A DNA stretch of 14,433 bases. It comes from Gammaproteobacteria bacterium (GTDB lineage Bacteria; Pseudomonadota; Gammaproteobacteria; Xanthomonadales; Marinicellaceae). The notes beneath the pieces were generated by a model. The model had not been told where the DNA came from, searched no databases, and saw only the letters and a list, made by a program, of their open reading frames with translations. The stretch lies in assembly GCA_030426705.1 (NCBI GenBank), contig JAUHXW010000035.1, forward strand, positions 1-14,433. The letters are read 5' to 3'. Below, piece by piece: positions 8,745 to 14,433 of the stretch (its first letter is position 1; each line of letters starts with the position of its first letter). Both the position numbers and the translations under genes were made by a program.

Positions 8745-10517
8745 ATGAGTAAAACAATTGAAATCAAGATTCCAGACATAGGCGACTTCGATAACGTACC
8801 TGTCATTGAAGTATTGGTCAGCAAAGGTGATGAGGTTGACAAAGACCAATCACTGGTGACATTGGAAAGTGACAAAGCCACCATGGAGATTCCCAGCCCA
8901 CAAGCGGGTGTGATTACATCAATATCAGTTAAGGAAGGTGATGAGGTTTCTATTGGTCAGGTCATTGGTACCATGGAAGTCTCTGAACAGATTGTTGAAG
9001 AACAGACAGTTGAGCAACAGACCGTAGAAAAGGCCAAGCCAGCTGACAACACAGAAAATCAAGCGACTGGATCACAACAAAAGCCCCAACCAGCAGCCGA
9101 TCCGGTACAAAACCCAACACCCGAAGGTGATTTTGATACCGAGCTGTTGGTGATTGGTGCCGGACCAGGCGGTTACACCTCAGCATTCAGAGCAGCTGAT
9201 TTGGGTATGGATGTGACGTTAATTGAGCGTTATGACAGCTTGGGTGGCGTGTGTTTGAATGTCGGTTGTATCCCTTCAAAGGCCCTGCTACACACCGCAG
9301 CCATCATCCGTGAAACTGAACAAATGGCTTCACATGGCGTGAGCTTTGGCAAACCAGAAATTGACCGTGAAAAACTGTTGGGCTTTAAAAACAGCGTGGT
9401 CCAAAAGCTCACCGGTGGTTTGGGTCAAATGGCCAAACAACGCAAAGTGAATCGCAAAACCGGTGAAGCCAAATTTGTAGATGCGCATACGGTGAATATT
9501 GATGGTGAAAAACTGACCTTCAGACAATGTATCATCGCTGCCGGTTCACAAGTGTTCAAACTGCCTGGTATGCCCTGGGATGATGAACGTCTGATGGACT
9601 CAACAGATGCTTTGGACATGAAAGACATCCCCAAAAGCATGCTGATCATAGGTGGTGGCATCATCGGCCTGGAAATGGCCACCGTTTATTCGGCTCTGGG
9701 CACTGAAATCACCATCGTTGAAATGATGGACCAAATCATTCCCGGTGCCGACAAAGACTTGGTCAGACCATTGATGCAGCACATCAAAAAACAATACAAG
9801 GACATCAAACTCAAAAGCAAGGTGACCTCATGCACACCCAAGAAGAATGGTTTGGTGGTGACTTTTGATGAAAAAGAACAAGTCACTTACGACCGTGTGT
9901 TGGTGGCCGTTGGACGCGTTCCCAATGGCAAGCTCATTGATGCCGAAAACGCCGGCGTTGAAGTCACTGACCGAGGATTTATTGAAGTCGATAAGCAAAT
10001 GCGCACCAATGTACCGCATATTTTCGCCATTGGTGATATTGTTGGGCAACCGATGTTGGCGCACAAAGCCACCCACGAAGCCAAAATCGCTGCTGAAGTC
10101 GCACATGGCGAAAAAGTTTATTTCGATGCCATGGTCATTCCATCAGTGGCTTACACTGACCCGGAAGTGGCCTGGGTTGGCCTGACTGAGTTGGAAGCCA
10201 AAGAAAAAGACATCGCCTATGAAGTCGGTAAATTCCCGTGGGCAGCCAGTGGCCGTGCCATCGGCAACGACCGCACCGAAGGCTTTACCAAGTTATTGTT
10301 CGACCCTGAAACCGACCGCATATTGGGCGCCGGCATCGTCGGCACCAACGCCGGTGAACTGATCAGTGAGTTGTGCCTGGCCATCGAAATGGGCTGTGAA
10401 GCCGCCGACATCGGCCTCACCATCCATCCTCATCCAACCTTGGCCGAATCAGTCGCCATGGCCGCCGAAGCCTTTGAAGGCACCATCACCGATTTGTATA
10501 TGCCAAAGAAGAAATAA
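8745..10517 (+). CDS. lpdA: Dihydrolipoamide dehydrogenase (E3) with N-terminal lipoyl domain
   Basis: Encodes a 590-residue FAD enzyme that reoxidises dihydrolipoamide and reduces NAD in the pyruvate dehydrogenase complex. Residues 4-80 are a lipoyl domain with Lys44 in ESDKAT, at the same position as in AceF. A Glu/Gln/Pro-rich linker (about 81-128) contains a small TVEQQTVE repeat. The E3 core starts at about 130 with the FAD site VIGAGPGGY. The redox disulfide is Cys170/Cys175 in CLNVGC. The NAD-binding fold has IIGGGIIGLEMA, followed by the FAD motif HIFAIGDIVGQPMLAHKA. The C-terminal catalytic pair is His563/Glu568 in HPHPTLAESV. The fusion explains the length against about 475 residues for plain E3 and matches the P64k-type E3 of Neisseria. 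The ATG at 8745 follows AGAGAAG (8735-8741). It is the last gene of the operon. Confidence 0.97.
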   Translation: MSKTIEIKIPDIGDFDNVPVIEVLVSKGDEVDKDQSLVTLESDKATMEIPSPQAGVITSISVKEGDEVSIGQVIGTMEVSEQIVEEQTVEQQTVEKAKPADNTENQATGSQQKPQPAADPVQNPTPEGDFDTELLVIGAGPGGYTSAFRAADLGMDVTLIERYDSLGGVCLNVGCIPSKALLHTAAIIRETEQMASHGVSFGKPEIDREKLLGFKNSVVQKLTGGLGQMAKQRKVNRKTGEAKFVDAHTVNIDGEKLTFRQCIIAAGSQVFKLPGMPWDDERLMDSTDALDMKDIPKSMLIIGGGIIGLEMATVYSALGTEITIVEMMDQIIPGADKDLVRPLMQHIKKQYKDIKLKSKVTSCTPKKNGLVVTFDEKEQVTYDRVLVAVGRVPNGKLIDAENAGVEVTDRGFIEVDKQMRTNVPHIFAIGDIVGQPMLAHKATHEAKIAAEVAHGEKVYFDAMVIPSVAYTDPEVAWVGLTELEAKEKDIAYEVGKFPWAASGRAIGNDRTEGFTKLLFDPETDRILGAGIVGTNAGELISELCLAIEMGCEAADIGLTIHPHPTLAESVAMAAEAFEGTITDLYMPKKK

Positions 10518-10531
10518 TTGGTTTAGCTTAT

Positions 10532-10560
10532 AAGTCCCCTCTTGAGAGGGGATTTAGGGG
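10532..10560 (+). terminator. Strong hairpin ending the PDH operon
   Basis: The arms at 10532-10541 (AAGTCCCCTC) and 10546-10555 (GAGGGGATTT) form a 10-pair stem with one G-T pair around a TTGA loop. It starts 14 bases after the lpd stop. A run of T's is only three long and belongs to the stem, followed by AGGGG, so this could be an intrinsic terminator or a dispersed palindromic repeat used as one. It also sits between convergent genes (lpd plus, 184-residue protein minus) and could serve both. Confidence 0.65.
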
Positions 10561-10580
10561 TGTGTTTGATGATGTCTCCA

Positions 10581-11135
10581 TTAATCAAAATCACTCACAA
10601 ACACCGTATCCTGGAAGAAAATCACATCGTCAAACAAGCCATAGGAATTACCATTGCCACTGTCGGCGGTTAAAACCCACAACACCACACGAGCCTTGGT
10701 GGCATCGGTGATGATGTTTTCAAACACATAGTCAAAATCAAGCCAGGTATCCGCTTGATTGATGCTAAATCGTTGATCCCAAGGGTATTCTCCAAGGTAG
10801 TTATTCATTTCATCGTACCAGTAGATCGACATCCACAGGCCATTGGTCACACTGTCAGATGGCTTTTTGTAGGATGAGGCCATGATATATTGATAACCCT
10901 CAACCACAGGCATCAAGTCAGACTGCATCCAGATTGCACCACTATTATTAAAAGTATCTCCAAACTGAATGCTGCCATTTCCTGAAGCAGGCGCACCATC
11001 ATTACTGACCCAAACGGGTGTGAGGTTGGGATTATCCCAGTGGTCTAGATTTTGGTCAAAAGTACCGTTTTGCAACAGGCTTTGTGCTTGTGAAAATTGT
11101 GTTACCAACGTCAGTAAAAAAATCAAATATTTCAT
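10581..11135 (-). CDS. Small secreted protein with carbohydrate-binding-module-like fold
   Basis: Encodes a 184-residue protein with a clear signal peptide (MKYLIFLLTLVTQFSQA, cleavage near residue 17). The mature part looks like one jelly-roll domain of the CBM4/9 style: it opens with LLQNGTFDQNLDHWDN, contains the mid-domain strand pattern PVVEGYQYIMASSYKKP, many tryptophans and tyrosines, and closes with GLFDDVIFF near residues 167-174. The protein ends FVSDFD, which resembles the short acidic/aromatic C-terminal tails (such as DGFE) seen on many secreted proteins of Xanthomonadales-like bacteria; that comparison is from memory. The minus-strand ATG (11133-11135) is preceded by GGA about ten bases upstream. 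It is convergent with lpd and divergent from the next gene. It probably binds a glycan or a surface, but no ligand can be read from sequence. Confidence 0.8.
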   Translation of the reverse strand: MKYLIFLLTLVTQFSQAQSLLQNGTFDQNLDHWDNPNLTPVWVSNDGAPASGNGSIQFGDTFNNSGAIWMQSDLMPVVEGYQYIMASSYKKPSDSVTNGLWMSIYWYDEMNNYLGEYPWDQRFSINQADTWLDFDYVFENIITDATKARVVLWVLTADSGNGNSYGLFDDVIFFQDTVFVSDFD

Positions 11136-11166
11136 CGTTTATTCCAAATTTAATGTACATTGGGTC

Positions 11167-11186
11167 TAACGACAAGCAGGTCGTTA
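11167..11186. promoter_or_regulatory. Inverted repeat between divergent genes, candidate operator
   Basis: TAACGAC (11167-11173) and GTCGTTA (11180-11186) are perfect 7-base inverted arms separated by AAGCAG. The two half-sites are centred 13 bases apart, compatible with a dimeric repressor or activator. It lies 32 bases upstream of the minus-strand start and 39 bases upstream of the possible -35 of the plus-strand gene. There is no T tract, so it is less likely to be a terminator. No regulator can be named. Confidence 0.35.
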
Positions 11187-11224
11187 CAAGGACAAGCAAT
11201 TTAATAATGCAATAAAACAAAGCA

Positions 11225-11254
11225 GTTACATCACTTCAGTTGTGGCTTTATAAT
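11225..11254 (+). promoter_or_regulatory. Sigma70-like promoter for the glycosyltransferase-like gene
   Basis: A perfect -10 hexamer TATAAT lies at 11249-11254. Eighteen bases upstream is GTTACA (11225-11230), which matches the -35 consensus at four of six bases. Transcription would begin near 11261, only about 16 bases before the GTG at 11277, leaving no room for a normal Shine-Dalgarno site. Confidence 0.5.
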
Positions 11255-11276
11255 GTGCCAAAACACCTTTTAAATA

Positions 11277-12677
11277 GTGACAGTGGCCAATCAATCTCAC
11301 CCTGAAAATACAATCCGGAAGCCATCACATTGGGACGCCATCAAGCATTTGATGGAAAATTTGACCACAAAACAACTCGCGTTTTGGCTTTTCTTGTTGG
11401 CGGTTTTGCTGCAGTTGCCACTGGTTTTCAATGCAGGCTACTTCAGTCATGATGAATTGCAATGGGCATCAAGGGCCGATGTTGAGGGTTGGTTAAGCTT
11501 GCCCTGGATCCGATGGTTTGATTTGACCATCTACCAATACAGACCATTGACCTTTAATCTGTGGCTGTTTATATCCTATTGGTGTTTTGACACACCTCAG
11601 CTTTTTCATGGGATTTTCGTCTGTTGGGGTGCTTTGAATGCTGTTTTGCTGTTGCTGATGGTGCGCCCGTATGGCATGGCTGCAAGTACGGCCTGTTTAG
11701 GTAGTTTGTTGTTTGTGCTCAATCCATATGCCGTGTATGTGCATGGCTGGGTAGCAACCCTGGCTGATCTGTTGGTGATGACATCATTGTTGTTGATGGT
11801 TGTTCTGTTGTTGCGGTCATCGAAACGCACACACTTCGCAATTATTTCAGGTTTTTTCACCTTCACTGCCCTGCTCAGCAAGGAATCGGCGATTGCCATA
11901 CCTGCTATTTTGGCAGTGGCTTGGTTGTTTGACCAAAGAAAAGCCAAGTGGTTTATCAGTGCCTTGGTGGCTGGTTTGGTGACTTTGTTGTACTTGGTTT
12001 TGCGGTTTGAAAACTTACTGCAGCCTGATGCCGACCAATATGCCATGAGTTGGTGGAATCCGCCGCTGCGTTGGTTGGAATATCACTGGCATTGGTTGAT
12101 CTTGAACTCGATAGAACCACACAGCCTGTTTGCACGGGTGGCTGAAAACAAAATAATCATCGCTGGGGTGACCTTTGTTTTGTTGTTATGGGCATGCTGG
12201 CGCTCACACAGCAAACTGACATTATTGATGTTGGCAAGTGGTTTGGCCGCACTGTTGCCCGTGTTACCCATTTCATCAAGCTCAGGCCAATATGGCTATT
12301 TATTTTCTGCCGTTGTGGTGATGACCATGGTAGCCATCAGCAGTTTTGCCACCGGTTGGAGAAAGTATTTAATGGTTTTTGTGGCCTTGGTCAGCGTGGT
12401 TCATGGTTTGAAAATCATGCGTGAAATCAGACAAGTGGGCGAAGTCCAAAGTGTTTTTTCCCCGGCACTGGCCCAAATAGTTAAAAGTCACAAAGGCGAT
12501 TTCCCTATTCGCCTCAAAGTCGCCCCAGATGCCAAAAAATACATCTTCATTCGCATGACCAAAGACATCCACAGTTACCAAGGCGTGGAAATAGACGACC
12601 GCGTTCTATTGGTTGAACAGGTTGAAGTTGCTGATTATTTGGTGTTGGGGGATGGGCGGATTGTAGTGAGCGATTGA
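11277..12677 (+). CDS. Polytopic membrane protein, probable GT-C-type glycosyltransferase
   Basis: Encodes about 466 residues with some twelve hydrophobic segments, at about 34-50, 90-104, 109-129, 133-152, 160-179, 187-200, 205-218, 226-242, 293-308, 314-331, 341-358 and 364-380, then a soluble C-terminal tail of about 85 residues. The first periplasmic loop carries FSHDELQW (His58-Asp59-Glu60), the position where GT-C enzymes of the PMT/ArnT/GT83 kind keep an acidic catalytic motif. YRPLTFNLW (88-96) and LLSKESAIAIPAI (199-211) also recall lipid-linked sugar transferases. It might transfer a sugar from a polyprenyl carrier to a surface glycan or lipid; donor and acceptor are unknown. The start is uncertain: neither GTG 11277, GTG 11283 nor ATG 11352 has a ribosome site. 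No polysaccharide gene cluster surrounds it. The final segment could alternatively be a sensor-like tail. Confidence 0.8.
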   Translation: MTVANQSHPENTIRKPSHWDAIKHLMENLTTKQLAFWLFLLAVLLQLPLVFNAGYFSHDELQWASRADVEGWLSLPWIRWFDLTIYQYRPLTFNLWLFISYWCFDTPQLFHGIFVCWGALNAVLLLLMVRPYGMAASTACLGSLLFVLNPYAVYVHGWVATLADLLVMTSLLLMVVLLLRSSKRTHFAIISGFFTFTALLSKESAIAIPAILAVAWLFDQRKAKWFISALVAGLVTLLYLVLRFENLLQPDADQYAMSWWNPPLRWLEYHWHWLILNSIEPHSLFARVAENKIIIAGVTFVLLLWACWRSHSKLTLLMLASGLAALLPVLPISSSSGQYGYLFSAVVVMTMVAISSFATGWRKYLMVFVALVSVVHGLKIMREIRQVGEVQSVFSPALAQIVKSHKGDFPIRLKVAPDAKKYIFIRMTKDIHSYQGVEIDDRVLLVEQVEVADYLVLGDGRIVVSD

Positions 12678-12729
12678 TTACTGATAGCAATTTTATCTAC
12701 TGAACATGTGACAAAAAACCACCGCTGGT

Positions 12730-12744
12730 TCGCCCAGAGGGCGA
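12730..12744 (+). repeat. Short GC hairpin after the glycosyltransferase-like gene
   Basis: TCGCCC and GGGCGA pair around an AGA loop, 53 bases past the stop codon. It is followed directly by GAGAGTCATAGCTCT, which can form a second small stem (AGAG/CTCT). There is no adjoining T run, so it is a weak terminator candidate. A GC-rich, structured block in AT-rich surroundings could also be a dispersed repeat. Confidence 0.35.
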
Positions 12745-12983
12745 GAGTCATAGCTCTTATGTCTCTGATATAAAAAGATTTAATTGGTTTTTTTATAATT
12801 TATCACAGTTTATACCCATTTAAATTCGCTTACTGTTTATGTTTAACAGTGTCAATAATAACGAGTGTTTTCTAAGTAGAAACAGCGCGGCAATTCTTTT
12901 AGCATATGAATGACATCCGATTGGTAGCACAATAAAGTTGAGACCTCAATTTATTCAATGATCTCTACCTCATAAATTCATAG

Positions 12984-12989
12984 TATAAT
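12984..12989 (+). promoter_or_regulatory. Consensus -10 box for the FG-GAP protein gene
   Basis: TATAAT occurs at 12984-12989, 45 bases before the ATG at 13035. A transcript from about 12996 would have a leader of roughly 40 bases with the ribosome site AAGGAAAG (13023-13030). No good -35 is present at 16-18 bases upstream (12960-12967 reads GATCTCTA), so the promoter may need an activator. The TTGAG-AC-CTCAA palindrome at 12938-12949 lies about 40 bases upstream of the box and is a candidate activator site. Confidence 0.45.
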
Positions 12990-13034
12990 TTTCTTAACAA
13001 TCATTGCTCAATTAGAACAAACAAGGAAAGCTTT

Positions 13035-14433
13035 ATGACATTTCACAACACCAAATTGTTCACGTTATGTGTCCTCATCATTGGGTCATACACATCTCAA
13101 GCCAACCATTATAAACAAACTAATGATATTCAGTCAGCGATTTTATTAGCACCTCAAAACCAGCAGCTTGAACTGGATCAAACGCCTGACGGGCTGTCTA
13201 CTTCTGAATGGCAAAGCATTCAGAAGCAGATCCAAGTGGGAAAATACCAAGCTTACCCTCAAGATGATGGGGGCTTCATATCAGCCAACCCGGCTAATGG
13301 CTGGCGCATCAACTATGGAACAGATGGCACCACCACTTTAAGTCCCTACCAAGAAGATGAAGCGAACTACTCCATAGCCTTGCGGTTGGATTCTGTGGGG
13401 CCTACTGAGCAACAGCCATTTACTAAACCAAAAGCCATTTGGTTTGAAAACAACCGAATGCATTATCGCTGGAATGAACACATAACTGAATTCTGGGTCA
13501 ATTCAGAACAACAGCTGGAACAATGGTTTCAGATTGAACAAAGACCCGAAGGACAATCTGATCAGCAACCCTTTATGGTCAACTTGCAACTTGAGACTGA
13601 TCTGGAGGTTTTACAAAGTGGCAACCGAATAAATCTCAAGACTCCAGACTACACCACCATCCGCTACGAAAAGCTGAAAGTTTGGGATACCAATGGAGTT
13701 GAACTCGAGGCCAGCATGCATTTGCAGGGTTCTCAACTCAGTTTGGCCATCAATGATCAATCAGCCACCTATCCGCTAACCATAGACCCAGCCTTTAGCC
13801 AACAGGCCTACGTCAAAGCTTCAAATACTGGGAATAACGATCGATTTGGGTCTTCAGTTGCCATAGATGGCGATACCTTAGTGGTAGGAGCTGTAAGCGA
13901 GTCCAGCAATGCCACGGGTATCAACGGTGATCAGTCCAACAATTCTCTTATAGGTTCAGGTGCCGTCTATGTGTTCACACGTACAGGCACTGGCTGGAGT
14001 CAGCAAGCCTACATCAAAGCCTCAAATACAGCAGCAACAGATTTTTTTGGTGAATCAGTTGCCATTGATGGTGATACCTTGGTGGTTGGGGCTCCAGGTG
14101 AGGACAGCAATGCCACGGGCATCAACGGTGATCAAACCAATAATTCTTCAAGTTTTTCTGGAGCCGTGTATGTCTTCAGCCGCTCAGGTAGCAGCTGGAG
14201 TCAGCAGGCATACATCAAAGCCTCAAACCCAGATAGAATTGATTCGTTTGGTAGGGTAGTTGCCATAGATGGTGATACGTTGGTAGTTGGGGCTCTTGGC
14301 GAGGACAGCAATGCCACGGGCATCAATGGCAATCAGGCCAATGAGGGCGCCGAAGTATCCGGTGCTGTGTATGTGTTTACCCGCTCAGGCACCAGTTGGA
14401 GCCAGCAGGCCTACATCAAGGCCTCAAATACTG
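13035..14433 (+). CDS. Secreted FG-GAP/integrin-type beta-propeller repeat protein, N-terminal part (3' end cut by window)
   Basis: A frame open from ATG 13035 to the window end gives at least 466 residues with no stop. Residues 1-23 are a signal peptide (hydrophobic core around LFTLCVLIIG, cleavage near SQA). Residues 24-256 are a non-repetitive, tryptophan-containing region ending in YPLTIDPAF, a boundary seen before FG-GAP repeats in related secreted proteins. From residue 257 a 67-residue unit repeats exactly in length: QAYVKASN, then an FG-GAP core (RFGSSVAIDGDTLVVGA), an Asp/Asn-rich loop (EDSNATGINGDQ, possibly calcium-binding), then SGAVYVFTRSGTSWSQ. Three complete units and nine residues of a fourth are visible. 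Such repeats fold as blades of a propeller and usually mediate extracellular adhesion or binding. The ribosome site is AAGGAAAG (13023-13030). Ligand and anchoring mode cannot be seen because the C-terminus is missing. Confidence 0.9.
   Translation, partial: MTFHNTKLFTLCVLIIGSYTSQANHYKQTNDIQSAILLAPQNQQLELDQTPDGLSTSEWQSIQKQIQVGKYQAYPQDDGGFISANPANGWRINYGTDGTTTLSPYQEDEANYSIALRLDSVGPTEQQPFTKPKAIWFENNRMHYRWNEHITEFWVNSEQQLEQWFQIEQRPEGQSDQQPFMVNLQLETDLEVLQSGNRINLKTPDYTTIRYEKLKVWDTNGVELEASMHLQGSQLSLAINDQSATYPLTIDPAFSQQAYVKASNTGNNDRFGSSVAIDGDTLVVGAVSESSNATGINGDQSNNSLIGSGAVYVFTRTGTGWSQQAYIKASNTAATDFFGESVAIDGDTLVVGAPGEDSNATGINGDQTNNSSSFSGAVYVFSRSGSSWSQQAYIKASNPDRIDSFGRVVAIDGDTLVVGALGEDSNATGINGNQANEGAEVSGAVYVFTRSGTSWSQQAYIKASNT
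13803..14433 (+). repeat. In-frame 201-base tandem repeat, three full units plus the start of a fourth
   Basis: Units begin at 13803, 14004, 14205 and 14406, exactly 201 bases apart, each starting with the codon for the Gln of QAY[VI]KASN. The fourth is cut by the window end. Units 2 and 3 share a 26-base identical stretch (14100-14125 and 14301-14326), encoding EDSNATGIN, whereas unit 1 is more diverged there (SESSNATGIN). The units therefore look like products of recent duplication or exchange, with no insertions or deletions between them. Confidence 0.92.

Larger units (their letters stand above)
12678..13034. other. AT-rich gene-free stretch with several small palindromes
   Basis: This 357-base interval contains no credible gene; the longest start-to-stop frame I checked is a 24-codon ATG frame at 12839. 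It contains a 6-pair GC hairpin (12730-12744), TTTCTA-AG-TAGAAA (12869-12882) and TTGAG-AC-CTCAA (12938-12949). The right end carries a consensus -10 box for the next gene. The left end probably holds the 3' end of the preceding transcript, but no hairpin with an adjacent T tract is visible. It is visibly richer in A and T than its flanks. Confidence 0.6.

Noticed and set aside
12839..12913. A 24-codon ATG frame in the AT-rich gap
   Set aside because: Too short, no ribosome site, and it spans a palindrome; nothing supports translation.
13960..14259. A 99-codon plus-strand frame inside the FG-GAP gene
   Set aside because: It is an out-of-frame reading of the 201-base repeats; the frame from 13035 has the signal peptide, ribosome site and FG-GAP motifs.
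13803..14433. Possibility that the regular repeats are a CRISPR array or non-coding satellite
   Set aside because: The unit is 201 bases with similarity throughout, stays in frame, and encodes a known FG-GAP blade pattern.

Overview
The window reads as a chromosomal stretch of a gammaproteobacterium. The AceE protein matches the E. coli homodimeric E1 type almost end to end and in length. The E3 carries its own lipoyl domain. The aldolase is the eukaryote-like class I enzyme, here next to pgk. This combination, with moderate GC content and secreted proteins of the CBM-like and FG-GAP kinds, suggests a relative of Marinicella or the Xanthomonadales. The placement is an inference from memory of families, not a search result.

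Layout. Bases 1-1641 hold the end of a glycolytic cluster: the C-terminal half of pgk (cut by the window edge) followed by a class I fructose-bisphosphate aldolase, then a hairpin. Bases 1751-10517 hold five same-strand genes with gaps of only 10-20 bases: maeB, aceE, aceF, a 222-residue two-helix membrane protein of unknown function, and lpd. They are followed by a strong hairpin terminator. The cluster runs malate to pyruvate (MaeB) and pyruvate to acetyl-CoA (the complete E1-E2-E3 pyruvate dehydrogenase complex). The MaeB C-terminal domain belongs to a family reported to sense acetyl-CoA, so the locus looks like a pyruvate/acetyl-CoA node. No pdhR-like regulator lies next to it.

Bases 10581-14433 are more accessory. 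They hold a small secreted CBM-like protein on the minus strand, a divergent polytopic membrane protein resembling GT-C glycosyltransferases, a 357-base AT-rich gene-free stretch with hairpins and a consensus -10 box, and the first 466 codons of a secreted FG-GAP beta-propeller protein. That last reading frame is open to the window end. It contains an exact 201-base (67-residue) tandem repeat, three complete units and the start of a fourth.

I see no rRNA, tRNA, CRISPR array, transposase or phage gene. The core metabolic genes are ordinary. The parts most worth a second look are the membrane protein inside the PDH operon, maeB as the leading PDH-operon gene, the near-identical translation starts of maeB and aceF, and the repeat protein.
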